Shown here: positions 1-14,400 of the stretch, piece by piece | Position numbering within the stretch: position 1 is the first letter of the stretch | Layout: every line of letters starts with the position of its first letter | From: Tethya wilhelma | Lineage: Eukaryota > Porifera > Demospongiae > Tethyida > Tethyidae | Length of the DNA stretch: 64,000 nucleotides | NCBI GenBank assembly: GCA_964030475.1 | Contig: CAXIPT010000011.1 | Location: forward strand, 1,015,899 to 1,079,898 | Direction of reading: 5' to 3' | Notes under the pieces: generated by a model | Seen by the model: only the letters and a program-made list of their open reading frames with translations | Database searches by the model: none | Told to the model about the DNA's origin: nothing | Made by a program: the position numbers and the translations under genes

Positions 1-201
1 AACAGATGATGCAATAACTTTGGAAATGTTGCATACCTTTAGACAGACTATATAATATTTCCCTCCCAACTTACTTGGGATGTGTTGACTGAAGATTGCA
101 TGATTCCTTGAACAATCTGTGGGTTAAGTTGGAGGTCAGAGGTCAGGAAGTGTTGGAATTCATCGGAATCTTTGAGCAGACAAGAGATAGGCACAATGTC
201 T

Positions 202-273
<72 letters not shown>

Positions 274-710
274 NNNNNNNNNNNNNNNNNNNNNNNNNNN
301 NNNNNNNNNNNNNNNNNNNNNNNNNNNNNNNNNNNNNNNNNNNNNNNNNNNNNNNNNNNNNNNNNNNNNNNNNNNNNNNNNNNNNNNNNNNNNNNNNNNN
401 NNNNNNNNNNNNNNNNNNNNNNNNNNNNNNNNNNNNNNNNNNNNNNNNNNNNNNNNNNNNNNNNNNNNNNNNNNNNNNNNNNNNNNNNNNNNNNNNNNNN
501 NNNNNNNNNNNNNNNNNNNNNNNNNNNNNNNNNNNNNNNNNNNNNNNNNNNNNNNNNNNNNNNNNNNNNNNNNNNNNNNNNNNNNNNNNNNNNNNNNNNN
601 NNNNNNNNNNNNNNNNNNNNNNNNNNNNNNNNNNNNNNNNNNNNNNNNNNNNNNNNNNNNNNNNNNNNNNNNNNNNNNNNNNNNNNNNNNNNNNNNNNNN
701 NNNNNNNNNN

Positions 711-795
<85 letters not shown>

Positions 796-1977
796 CACAT
801 GCACGCAAACAGTCCTAATAAATCTACATACATGGTGCAAAGATGAACGACTCTGGAAATAAGAACCAGTGGGTGAACTTAATACATACGTTAAAAAAAC
901 AATTCCTTTTTTATACACAATCGGAACCTGGTGTCAAGTACAATACACCTATATAAAATTACACAAAATTTCAAACAATGTTCACTGTCATACTACATTC
1001 ACAGTACAACCATGGAAACACTGAGTCGTCACATGATTAAAAGACCTGGTATATATACAAAGACAATGCAACAATATTATAATTATGTACTGTAATATTA
1101 GAAAATACGGCATTTTTCACTCAATTAGAACACTTCATTTCACTTAATTAGAACACTCACGTGGCATTTGGGTATTGGGGCATGTCCGAGGGTGTCCTCT
1201 CCTTCCCTCCGTTCAGATCACACATGAGGGTCTGCATAAAAGGGAGCACTCCGGCCGAAGGCATCGCATTGGCACGATAGATTTCTGCATGGAGAGACAC
1301 ATATGGTGTGTGGCAGTACAGTAGTTTACATTATGCAATACTAAAGGCAGCTGACATTCTGTAGAATAACAATAAAACACTATTGCTAGCTACATATGTA
1401 AATATTGTTTCAAAAACATAGCTTAGTCTTTCTATATATGTCCATGTAGGTGTTTTTTATTTGCAAAAGTTTATATACATTTATATGGATCAAGGTACTG
1501 TATAATTTGACACAAATGGTTTATCCATAACCACACAATTGACCAAACCTAGACTTGTTTCAAAGTTCAAATTTCACCACAGCAGTCTGGACTAAGCCCA
1601 ACAAACAAAGGCCATGGGAAAAAGAGGAGGGGACACTGAAGCATGCAGCTGTGCCTTCTCTTACCATCTGTGTTGAACTTTGGTGGGAACTTGAGTCTGA
1701 AGACAAGCAGCATGATGTAGAGAGCCACAGGCCACAGTATCTCCATTATCATAAATGCCTGGCATAATATCAATTAGTCACAGTACATTAAAAGTGTACA
1801 CAAAGGCCTAAACACATACAAACACAGGTAAAACAGTAGTAAATACTTTTTTCATGAGCTTACCGGGATACGGAAACTTCTGAAGACCACGAAGGAGCCG
1901 TCCCGCCATCTTAGTTTGTAGCTCTTCCACAGCAGGAGACACAGCTCCACAAACCAACGTTTAACACCACCAGCCAT
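1..1977 (-). CDS. ABCA-subfamily ABC transporter, N-terminal exons only (partial)
   Basis: Minus-strand exons at 1864-1977 (ATG at 1977), 1665-1758 and 1161-1284 join in phase. A further coding stretch runs from about 190 down to 75, and another enters the window edge below about 38. The first exon has LLLWKSYKLRWR, the second MEILWPVALYIMLLVFRL and the third ANAMPSAGVLPF. These are the order and spacing of the start of ABCA full transporters: an N-terminal LLWKN-type segment, the first membrane helix, then an NKAMPSAG-type start of the large extracellular loop. The stretch near 190 (LLKDSDEFQHFL) fits later loop sequence, so one or more exons must lie in the N gap at 274-710. ABCA proteins are lipid exporters/floppases; the ATPase cassettes lie outside the window. 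It starts 287 bp from TRAK, head-to-head. The member within the family is not resolvable. Confidence 0.8.
201..793. repeat. (GT)n microsatellite tract broken by a 437-nt N gap
   Basis: Pure GT runs up to 273, then N from 274 to 710, then CA to about 793. The switch from GT to CA across the gap suggests two contig ends were joined in a repeat, or an inverted microsatellite. The gap lies in an ABCA intron and probably hides exons of that gene. Confidence 0.9.
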
Positions 1978-2264
1978 TAAACTACTCTGTGCCTACGTGT
2001 ACTGCAGCAGAGAGAGTATGTTGCTATTTGGAACCATGGACTGTGCATGTGAGTGTTTTGAAGCACCCACGCAGGATATGAATCCACGTACCAGGTCAAA
2101 GGTCAGTATTTTTCCAAAATTTCTACAGTTCGTATAATTAGATCCAATTGAAGGGTCAATGTAGCCAAGAAATTTTGAAATAGGGTCGTATTGTCGTATA
2201 ATTGGACTTGGAAGCGTCTGTGGCCTGTTTGTCGCTACTTCTCAAGCTAGGCCTGTCCGTCGAA

Positions 2265-5200
2265 ATGGCCTCGGATCAAGGAGATGCGATCGATGCGGCC
2301 ATCCAGTCGGCGGAGACACTGATCGCTAACCTCCTGGAGAGAAGCGTCACCTCGTCTCTGACTTCACTCTCCCGCGGTGTGCCGCGCTCTACAGACAGCA
2401 TTGACCTGGTACTATGCTTTTTATACAGAGCTTATGATTATTCATAAAGTGTAGGATACACATCTTGATTGGGTATGTTATTCAATATAGGGTGGGACTG
2501 ACCCAGAAGGTTCCATTGCACCTAATCAGTCGCTAGTAACGATAGGAGCAGCCTCGTTAGACCCCTCTCAACTCACAGCGCAGGCACATGCCGTTCACCC
2601 GTTGGATCTGGAAAGCATTGACCCACGGCAGTCGCTGACAGCACTAGGTACAATTGTAATTATTAATGCATGAGGTCAAAGGTCACTTCTCGTTTGTTTG
2701 CTGTTTACTCTTCTTGTTTGTGATGTTGTTTGTACGATGTCATTTTACATCACTTTACATCACAGCTACCCGATCGTCCACGACGAGCCTGGTGTCTGAC
2801 AGTCCACCATCTTACGATGTGGTCTGTAAGATGCTGAGAGAGGTATGCACATTTGTGTGATATTTTATAGCGAGAATTTTTCATAAGGTCTGCATGGTGA
2901 GAAGAATCTACAGAGAGAGAGTCCTTTTCAAAGAAATTTAAATAATGTTAAAGAGAATGCTACAAAGGCTGCTTTTCATGAAGTCCAAATTTTTCACAAA
3001 TCCGTGCCTTTTTATCATTATGCATTATACCGTATAGCGGGAAATTTTCGTGGGGGAAAATTTTTGCGAATTTTGCGGTTTGGCAGCTTTCCGCGAAAAT
3101 TTTCCCCCACGAAATTTATAAGGTATGTGGTCGTCACGTAATGTTGAGACGCAATCCACGAAAATTTTCCCCGCGAATTTCTATTCAAGACGAAAACGCA
3201 AAAATTTTCCCCCACGAAAATTTCCCGCTATAAGGTATTCTTTGTTTTACATTCCGTGAAAATTAATACCATGTGAGCAATATCGTGAAAATTTGAACTG
3301 ACAAACTTTTCCACTTTACTGGTTTTGGGAAATTTTGTTGTGTGATGGTGTGACAATGTGATGCTGTGATGATGTGATGGTGTGATGATGTGATGGTGTG
3401 TATGTGTGATGGTGTGCAGAGGGAGAGAGATGTCGAATTGGCCGCTCGGATTGGTCAGCAGCTGTTGCAAAGAAACGAAATGTTGGAAAAAGATCTCTCA
3501 CTGGCTGTTGACCACCGACAACAACTTGAACAGCAAGTAAGTAAACAAACAAACAAACAAACAAACAAACAAAGACCTCGTACTAACAATAATGACATAA
3601 CTATGACATAATTTATAATTATGTAATAATGACGTCGTACAGGTTGCACAACTGAGTCACTCGATTGGTCAAAAAGACGAACTCCTAAAGCTCTATGCGA
3701 GAGACGCTCACGAGAATGAGATGAACAAGCAGCTCTCGGAGGAAGGGGAGGAGTCTAGTCCCGGTTGGGTGCACGCACTGGCGGAGGAGTGCCGCGAGTT
3801 ACGAGAATCCAACCTCGTGCTCAAGGCCGAGACACTCCAGCTGAGGAAGGAGACGGCAGAGATTGAGCAGAAGGAAAAGGAACTGGTTCAAAACTGCCTG
3901 GAGCAATTCAGTATGTCAATTACCATAATTAAAGCTCCAAATTTTTGTGGCACGAAAAGTTCATGAAAAGTCTGTCTTTGCTGTCTTGAACTAATTTTCG
4001 TGAATCACGATCTCTGAAATTATATTGATAATATACTATTTTCTAAATATTCGGGAGAAAATTTTTGTGATATACATACGGTCAAATCACGAAATTCCCA
4101 CGAGAATTTGGAGCTATTCAGTAGTGATATAATATAGCTCTCCCTATTTTTCTTACTTGTATCATCCCACATGACACATGACACATGGCTGTTGTGTACC
4201 TCCTCTGGTGTCATCCAGTCTTATGCTAGCAAAGATTCTAGCATTTACAATGTCTATACTATCATACATAGGGAATGTTAATATTAATTTTGTGTTGTTG
4301 TGTTGCTAGCTGATGCTAAGGCTCACCTTGGTAAACTGAGAGAAGAAATGGAGGCCAAAACACTAGAGTGCCAACAACTGCAGGTACACACACGTACATA
4401 CACACATACACAAGTAGTAAAAATTTCAAAAAAATAAGTAGTGTAGGAATGGGCAGTGCGGTAAAAAGCATTGGAACAAGGCATGTCTCAATTTCGGCAC
4501 ATGACTACTTCATTTTTGTTCTTGATCCCTAATATGGATCCTCAGTGTCATAAATGCAAAGATTTGTACTACTATAGTATACCATAGCTTAATTGTATTG
4601 TTGCATTGGTTATCAGTTGGCTAAGCAGTGGAGTAAACTATAACAAGATAGGTAATATAAACTGGACTGCCGACCAAGAGTTGGGCATAAAAAATGAAGT
4701 AGTCATGTGCCGAAATTGAGACATGCCTTGTTCCAATGCTTTTTACCGCACTGCCCATTCCTACACTACTTATTTTTTTGAAATTTTTACTACTTGTTCA
4801 TTCACTTTTTTCAACACTACAGTGTGGAGACTATCAGAGACTGGTTAGTCCCCACAAAAAACTTTAGCAGCTACAATGCATTGATCATTATGCTAAGAAG
4901 CTAATGCGCATGCGCATAATAATAACACGTGGATAATGACCTTTGAACTCTACATATAAAGATGGCTGCATTGTAGTACATGAATTTATACACTAAGTTT
5001 CAAAGCTTTCTAGTTTTTGTTTAGGGCTATTTGAGATTGAAATGAGTATAAAGGAATGTACTACCCATGAAAAGAACTTACTTTGTGCTGTCAAAGTTGG
5101 CTCAACACATTCTGGTTCTCTGGAAATCCTTTTCAAGTAAGTCAGTTAGGAAGTACGTACGTAAGTAAGTAAGTACGTTAGCAGAACAAAAATGGCACTA

Positions 5201-5713
5201 TGGTGGCTTCCCACTAGCGCTCACTACTAGTGCTGAGGAAAGTTTTTGTGAGTTTTAGGCCTTGCATGCCATTGGTAATCTGTCAGTAAGAGCCTCTGAG
5301 CACCTTTGAAGGTTTAATTTTGTTTGACTAGATTTTTATAGTGGCCAACATTTTGTATGGTGTCTATGGGACAGTCGGCCCATTCCTACTATACGTACTA
5401 CCGTACGTATGATACATACATGTACAGTATTGGAAAGTATGTTATCTAGGGTATTCTGTTTAGACAGTGACTGTTGTGTGATTTAAGTGTGTGTGTTGTG
5501 CGTTAGCAAAACAAGAACAATTTGGCAAAGTTAGCGATTTTTATCGCGTGTGTAGAATGTACGTAAAATTAAGTGTGTTTGTACATGTGAACTTCTATTT
5601 AACTTGAAAGTTGATGAGAAAATTTTTTTTCTTCTTTTTTGCCAAACTTTGCAGAATGCTTTGCAAGATCTTAGTGAGCAGTATGAAGAGCAGCTAACCA
5701 AGAACCACCAGGT

Positions 5714-5766
<53 letters not shown>

Positions 5767-8700
5767 GCGTGTGCGTGTGCATGTGTGTGAGTCATTCTTT
5801 CTTGCCTTGTCTCATTTGTAGTTGAGTGAAGACAGTGAAATCCTAAGAGACCAATTAGCTGACTCCCAGTCGGCACAGTCGCTATTGACAACCGAGGTAT
5901 GTTCTATAATTAGGAGTAAGCCCCTCATTAATGATTCATAATGATTCTCAGTAATAATGATTTTACGATATTTGGTCATGTGATTGTCAGGTGAGTGAAC
6001 TTCAAGAGCGGTATCAAGAGATGTCAGTTCATTTGAAGGAGACGAAGGATGAACTGGCTTCGTTGAGAGACGTCAAGTACGTTCTGATAATAAGATTATA
6101 AAATATGTATAATATATATTCTGTACACTTGTACCATAGTCTCATTTACCATAGTTAGTCTCATTCTCAGGCTTCTCTCTTGTTCGCATATTTCTTCGAA
6201 ATTGTCTCCTTATTTTCGAAGAAAATGTACCCGAGGGAGGAGCCTGGGAATGAAGCTATATATACCATAGTTATACACACACTCACACACATACTGACAT
6301 GCATGTACATGTAGCCCTGCTGGTGACAACGGAGAACATACAATCACAGATGTGAGTTCACTAACGGCACATGTACCCTTTTACATCATGGAAACAGTTC
6401 CCACTCATCTCGTGTTTTATTGTCTGTCTCTCCAGCAAGAGTCCATTGTCCGTGAAATTGAAGAAGTGCTGAGAAGGGAGATCATAGCAGCTAGTACACT
6501 GCCAGAGAGACCAAGGTAAGAACAAAGAAAGATAGCCAAATAGTTCAATAAAAAGGTTTGTAAGTAGCTGGAAATTAGTTCTACGTATATAGCTTACAGC
6601 GAGCCTAAACCCTCCTGGTGTATTCTGAGTATGCACGCAGGAAGGAGCTAACTAGAGTAGGAGAAGCTAGACTTTAGAGAGGTTCTTGGTTAAGTTAAGT
6701 TTACATAATTTCCAGTTCATTTACTTAATTAAACCCAGTTGTAACAGAATCACAATTCAAGTCTTCTTTACACTACCAGAGAGACCAAGGTAAGTCTTCT
6801 CCTACTTTAGAGCCTTGAGCCTTCACTGTATTCATGCTCAGAATACACCAGCAGGTGTAAGGTAGTTACAGCCTCTTCCCAGTCCCTCTCCTTTGACTGT
6901 TGTGTAAGGTTAAAGGAGAGAGCCTGGGAATGAGTGTAGGGTGTATGTTCACTATACATACTACAGTATGGAGGTATAGCTGCTGGTATCTATGCCACTA
7001 ACAACCCAGAAGCGTGTCATTTCATAGCTGACAATTGTTCTGCTAACATCATCATTGCTGAAAACAAGGTGCAAATAGCCAAGATACTACAGGTAGGTGT
7101 GTCCACATTGTAAGTGGGTGTGTCCTCATATTGAAGCTCCTCCCCTTCCCCTCCCATCAGGTACGAGACCGCCTCCCCCACCTCAAGGCCATCATCCAGT
7201 ACCTCCCAGGAGAGGTAGACCCCGCCCAGAGGGACCAGGGGGTACTGCCATGGGCGGAGTTCCTAGAGATTGGAAAAGTAAGAATAAAAAGAAGTATTTT
7301 TTACCTAGCTACTGTACGTGTGTTTCAGTTTTTCTCATCAAAGTGCTTAGCTGGAAATTGTGCAGTTTAAAGTTAAGTAATGGGGTTGAATTTAATGCAC
7401 TTTAAGTGTTAAGCATTCTTTTGCTAATTGAATTAGTAATTTTATTATGTGCCTCATTCTCTTGAGACTATTTCCTTCCAAGCTAAAGTTATATGACAAT
7501 TGGACCTAGAGTCGAGGCTAGGCATTACAGGTTTCTGTTGAAGTTCGTTTCAGTTTTAGAAATCATATTCTTGTCAACGCCCACTCTCTGTCTGCTAATA
7601 TTCTTTTTTCCCCACAACTGTTTGTCCATGTTTGTATGTTTTCCCTGGTTGCTAGGGATTAGCTCCCAAACTACTTTGTTGTCTTGACCCCTGACCCCTA
7701 GTTACAATCACTGTTGATCCCTGTGTGTGATAGTGTCAGCTACAGTGTTAGCAGTTTATGTGTTAGTCTCTTTCATGGTCAACTTCTCTTGTCTTGTCAA
7801 AATCAATGGCATGGATGATTCATTTCTAATGGTCCTTTCAGAATTGGAATGTAAATTAGTCATCCAATACCCACAGATGAGGCCTAACACACTTGATCTT
7901 CCAAGATTAGATTCTTCTTGACTCAAGTTGGCATGTAATCTTGTATTCAAAGCACAAGAACACATCAATCCATTTTGAACAATGAACAATGTTAATTGTT
8001 GGCCTAGCTATTTCTATGCCCTGTATAAAGCTATAGACTATACATCGATCTTTGTGCCTCCATTGTTCAAGCCTATCTTACATCTTCTCTGGATCAATCC
8101 CAACAGCCTTCTCTTGCTTTACCCTCTCCTATAGAATTGGCATGAATTTGTTTATCCAGTGGAAAGGGTGCACAGAACTAACCTACAATGGTTACTTCCC
8201 ATTGTAGCTTGTATACTGTAATAGAAAATGGGTGTGGCTTGATAGCCACTGTGTTGTATCTCTATTTCTTTCTTTCCTTCCTCCTCAGGATGTCCCGGAC
8301 TACGAGGTCCAGTGGAGGATCGAGCGTCAGAAGCCAGGCAACTGTGCCTCCCTCATCTACACGTCTGGGACCACCGGCCAACCAAAGGGAGTCATGATAT
8401 CACATGACAACCTCACGTGGACGGCTGCCGTGTGTGCCACCCTCTATGGACTGGGACCGGTGAGTTAATGCATCTCTAATTATCCAAATTTCAATATTAT
8501 TTCTCTCTATTTATAAAAAATAAATGTTCCTAGTTATAAAAATTTCCAAAGTTTTCTGAATTTCTTTATTATTCAAATTCTGATATACATGTAAATTGTG
8601 ACACTTCCATTCATGAATTATTCATACATGCCACGCCCACAGGAGGATCACATGATCAGCTACCTCCCTCTGAGCCACATAGCGGCCCAGATGATGGACC

Positions 8701-10042
8701 TCAATGCCATGCTCCACACAGGTCACACGGTGCACTTTGCACAGCCTGACGCCCTCAAGGGTAGCCTCCTGCAGACGCTCAAGGTACGTATGTAATCATG
8801 TGACTGACATGTGACACTAGTGAGGAGGTCAAAGGTGGTTACTTTCAAATCACACAAATTGCAAATTTATTTGTGCTGAATCAGCAACATGAGACTTGGT
8901 ACTTGGTTTTATACTGCACACTGTATCTGCATACTGCGTACTGCGTACTGCATACTGCGTACTGCGTACTGTATATTGCGTACTGTATACTGTATACTGT
9001 ATACCGTATACAGTTAACCGTTAACTGTATTCTGTATACTGTATACTGTATTCACTCTTGCAATACATCCCCTCTCTAGGATGTGAGGCCCACGGTGTTT
9101 GTTGGAGTGCCGAGGGTCTGGGAGAAGTTCAAGGAGAAGATTGAGGAGAACCTCCGAGACACCAGTGGCATCAGGGAGGTCATGTTGGAGAAGGCCAGGG
9201 TGAGTCATGTGACAGTCAGGTGATGGTCATGTGATGGTCATGTGAGCCATATGATGAGCAACAATTGGGGAAAATCGTATGAGTAAGAACCATGATATTG
9301 CAATTGTTCCTTCTGACTGGCAATGAATTCAATACTATAGCATATAGTATAATTTAAGTTAGCGTTTAATAGTTCTGGTTGAACTTTGCACTTTGAACTT
9401 TGTACTCTAGAGTGTGGGGAGACAGACCAGTCTCAACAGACAGAGTGGTAAACCAGTGGCGTGGGGATTCTGGCTGGCCAACACGTGAGTTTATGGCACA
9501 CACACACAAAACATCCTCTGTGAAAGAATATACGTAACTTGATTTGTTTTTTTCTCTGTTTGAAGGTTCATTTTCAAGAATTTGAGAGAAAAGATGGGCC
9601 TTGAGAGGTGCAAGATTGCTGTAAGAGGCTGTTCTTATGGTTGAGTCATGTTTCATTGCTGCGTATCTTGTTCATAAATTATTAGGATTTGTTTGATTAT
9701 AGACATTTGATAAATCTTCATTTATGATCCCTTTTCATGCACACACCCTCGCCCTCAGGGATCAGCAGCTGCTCCTATTGCTCGGTCAGTGTTGGAGTTC
9801 TTCCAAGACTTTGATATTCCCATCTACGAGTTGTACGGCATGTCAGAGTCATCAGGACCTCAGACCCTCTCTCTCTATGGTCAGTGTGTGTGAGGTTGTC
9901 CCTGTATTAATTAGTGTTGCATAGATCAGGAAATTTTCGCCACTAAAAGTTTTTTGCTCTATTTTTTTGCTTATTTAATTGTTTAGTTTTTGTATTTAAT
10001 TTTCACAAATTTACTTGTGATAATATGGTATGACCAATTCAT

Positions 10043-10092
<50 letters not shown>

Positions 10093-11076
10093 CCTCCCTC
10101 CTCAGGTGCCCATAGAACTGGTTCCACTGGTAAGGTGATGGCGGGTGCAGAGATCAAGATAGATAACCCCGCCCCCAACGGAGATGGAGAGATATGTTTC
10201 AGAGGTCGTCACGTCTTCATGGGCTACCTGAAGGAGGAGAGGAAGACCAGGGAGGCCATAGATGAGGACGGCTGGCTCCACTCGGGAGACATCGGGAGGA
10301 TTGATGACGATGGTGAGAGGAAGGGGGCGGGGCCAACTTGTTGGATGTCCCATGCCAATAGTCACTTGAAAGAATTTTCTTGATTACACTTACTATCGTA
10401 TAGCACGAAATATTGGCGGGAATAAAATTTGGTGCATTGTCAAAAATTTTACGATTAGCAGATTTTATTTTGGTGGTAGCGCATGCAGCAATACATGTAT
10501 TCCGTATGTGCTGGGCAAAAATGACTGTTTCACAGATTTAATATTGTCAGTCCTTCCCAAAACCACCAATCCACCAATATTAAAACTCTATCAAGTTTTT
10601 GTGCTATAATGTTATCTGCCTGCGATTCTTTGTTACAAGCATAGTCTGTTTCAACAGGTGTACCATTGAAGTTGTAACTTAATTAATGATTTATGTACAA
10701 GAATTAACAAATAAGTAAGAATTATCCATCTCATTTCCTGCCCTCAGGCTATCTCTACATCACTGGTCGTATCAAGGAGATCTTGATAACGAGGGGAGGA
10801 GAGAACATCGCCCCCGTCCCAATTGAGGAGCGTATCCTTGACAACCTGAAGCTGATCAGCTACTGTATGGTCATAGGGGACAACCAGAAGTACCTCACCA
10901 TGTTTGTGACGCTACGATGTGAGGTGGGTGTGGTCTATTGAGGTCATGTGACTCATACATACATCCACAAATTTATTATTTGAATAACAAAATTAAGATT
11001 ATGGGGAAATTTTTCTGCCAAAAAATATTTATTACCATCTATTTGCAGTCTCTGTTGCAACAGCAAATGATGTTCC

Positions 11077-11133
<57 letters not shown>

Positions 11134-11339
11134 GAGTGGTGATAATGAACCCACTGACCAGCTAGATGCTCTAGCTCTCTCCATCGTCCAAGACCTTGGC
11201 TCTGCAGCCACCACTATCAGTGAGGCCATGAAGGACCCTCTGGTCCTCAGCTACATCGAGGCCGGGATGATGAGAGTCAATGAGGAGAGTGTCTCGAGAG
11301 CAGCCAAAGTCCAGGTACACTGGGTGTGAGGGTGTGAGG

Positions 11340-11409
<70 letters not shown>

Positions 11410-14400
11410 ATCTGCCGATGATGACTCATTCATTAGCTGAGACCCTCTGGTCTTTGAATGCTAAAACTACACTCTAATTTTTTACTGATGGCAACTTTAT
11501 TGAGTGAAGTATCTATCATGTGACAGTCATGTGATCCTTGTTTAGCTCGTTACCTATACTACTTGTACGCGTAATATTATTTATGTTCTATTTATCTGTA
11601 TTCTGTTCAGAAATTTCGAATTCTTCCCACTAATATGAGCATCGCTGGTGGTGAGTTGACGCCCACACTGAAACTGAAGAGACGAGTCGTTTTGGACAAG
11701 TACAGCCACCTTGTTGATGACATGTACCAGGAATGAGAGGAGTCATGTGATGTCACATGATCCATTTGTATTATTAAGACTGCTATTATAATGACATTGT
11801 TTTATCATAATTAATAATTTTATTATAATAATGTTATATAAAGACGGCAATTATGCCCGTGCTATGTTTGTAAATTGGTAAATTGTGGATTTTTAATAAG
11901 TTGGTAAAACCGCGCGCATCTGGCGAGTGCATGCAAGAGCCAAAGATACACTGGAACGTTGGTACACAATACAGTGTCATTTATATTCTAATATGCATTA
12001 TCATACGTACGGTAGTACGTATAGTAGGAATGGGCCGACTGTCCCATAGACACAATACAAAATATTTATCGCCATAAAAATCTAACAACACAAAGTAGAG
12101 GCTTCAAACTTGCTCAGAGGCTCTCCTTGACAGAAAACCAACTGCATGGAAGGCTTAAACTTTGCCGAAACTTTTTTGATCACTCGTAGAGAGAGCGCTT
12201 GCGAGAAGCCACACTAGTGCAATTTTGTTCTCCTAACTTACTTACTTACTTACTTCCTTCTAACTGACTTACTTGAAAACGATTTTCAGAGAACCAGAAA
12301 GTGTTGAGCCAACTTTGACGCCACAAAGTAAGTTCTTTTCTTGGGTAGTACATTCCTTTATACTCGTTTTCATCGTAAATAGGCCTGAACAAAAACTAGA
12401 AAGCTTTGAAACTTAGTGTATAAATTCATGTGCTACAATGCAGCCATCTTTGTAAGTAGAGTTCAAAGGTCATTATCCACGTGGCATTATTATGCGCATG
12501 CGCACTAGCCTCTAGCATAATGAAGTGCATGTAGCTGAGACTCAAGCTTTTTGTAGGGACTAACCAGTCTCTGATAGTCTCCACACTGTAGTGTTGAAAA
12601 AAGTGAATGAACAAGTAGTAAAAATTTCAAAAAAATAAGTAGTGTAGGAATGGGCAGTGCGGTAAAAAGCATTGGAACAAGGCATGTCTCAATTTCGGCA
12701 CATGACTACTTCATTTTTGTTCTTGATCCCTAATAATATGGATCCTCAGTGTCATAAAATTAATGCAAAGATTTGTACTACTAATGATAGTATACCATAG
12801 CTTAATTATATTGTTGCATTGGTTATCAGTTGGCTAAGCAATGGAGTAAACCATAACAAGACAGGCAACTTAAACTGGAGTGCCGGCCAAGAGTTGGGCA
12901 TAAAAAATGAAGTAGTCATGTGCCGAAATTGAGACATGCCTTGTTCCAATGCTTTTTACCGCACTGCCCATTCCTACACTACTTATTTTTTTGAAATTTT
13001 TACTACTTGTTCATTCACTTTTTTCAACACTACAGTGTGGAGACTATCAGAGACTGGTTAGTCCCTACAAAAAGCTTGAGTTGCAGCTACAATGTATTTC
13101 ATTATGCTGGAGGAAGCTAATGCGCATGCGCATAATAATGCCACGTGGATAATGACCTTTGAACTCTACATACAAAGATGGCTGCATTGTAGTACATGAA
13201 TTTATACACTAAGTTTCAAAGCTTTCTAGTTTTTGTTTAGGGCTATTTGAGATTGAAATGAGTATAAAGGAATGTACTACCCATGAAAAGAACTTACTTT
13301 GTGCTGTCAAAGTTGGCTCAACACATTCTGGTTCTCTGGAAATCCTTTTCAAGTAAGTCAGTTAGGAAGTACGTACGTAAGTAAGTAAGTACGTTAGCAG
13401 AACAAAAATGGCACTATGGTGGCTTCCCACTAGCGCTCACTACTAGTGCTGAGGAAAGTTTTTGTGAGTTTTAGGCCTTGCATGCCATTGGTAATCTGTC
13501 AGTAAGAGCCTCTGAGCACCTTTGAAGGTTTAATTTTGTTTGACTAGATTTTTATAGTGGCCAACATTTTGTATGGTGTCTATGGGACAGTCGGCCCATT
13601 CCTACTATACGTACTACCGTACGTATGATACATACATGTACAGTATTGGAAAGTATGTTATCTAGGGTATTCTGTTTAGACAGTGACTGTTGTGTGATTT
13701 AAGTGTGTGTGTTGTGCGTTAGCAAAACAAGAACAATTTGGCAAAGTTAGCGATTTTTATCGCGTGTGTAGAATGTACGTAAAATTAAGTGTGTTTGTAC
13801 ATGTGAACTTCTATTTAACTTGAAAGTTGATGAGAAAATTTTTTTTCTTCTTTTTTGCCAAACTTTGCAGAATGCTTTGCAAGATCTTAGTGAGCAGTAT
13901 GAAGAGCAGCTAACCAAGAACCACCAGGTAGAGTGTGTGTGTGTGTGTGTGCGTGTGTGTGTGTGCGTGTGCGTGTGCGTGTGCATGTGTGTGAGTCATT
14001 CTTTCTTGCCTTGTCTCATTTGTAGTTGAGTGAAGACAGTGAAATCCTAAGAGACCAATTAGCTGACTCCCAGTCGGCACAGTCGCTATTGACAACCGAG
14101 GTATGTTCTATAATTAGGAGTAAGCCCCTCATTAATGATTCATAATGATTCTCAGTAATAATGATTTTACGATATTTGGTCATGTGATTGTCAGGTGAGT
14201 GAACTTCAAGAGCGGTATCAAGAGATGTCAGTTCATTTGAAGGAGACGAAGGATGAACTGGCTTCGTTGAGAGACGTCAAGTACGTTCTGATAATAAGAT
14301 TATAAAATATGTATAATATATATTCTGTACACTTGTACCATAGTCTCATTTACCATAGTTAGTCTCATTCTCAGGCTTCTCTCTTGTTCGCATATTTCTT

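Larger units (their letters stand above)
4412..6966 (+). repeat. Duplicated TRAK block, copy 1 (exons 7-11)
   Basis: This matches 12612-15170 (offset about 8.2 kb). From about 4970 onward I see essentially no differences except the length of the GT run after exon 7. The palindromic element at the left end differs by several indels. The right end (ACTATACATACTACAGTA) is the exact point where copy 1 continues into ACSBG coding sequence and copy 2 continues in native TRAK intron 11. Confidence 0.85.

Noticed and set aside
48..918. Long open frames across the GT tract and N gap
   Set aside because: They are translations of microsatellite and N; no coding content.
6361..6636. 91-codon minus-strand frame, also at 14565-14840
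   Set aside because: Antisense shadow of TRAK exon 11 and its intron; the second copy is only the duplication.
6436..7092. TRAK-ACSBG fusion transcript
   Set aside because: Exon 11 ends in phase 2 and the first ACSBG exon needs phase 0; the join reads a stop after four codons.
12949..13152. Open frame inside the palindromic element
   Set aside because: Too short and unlike transposases; the arms are non-coding inverted repeats.
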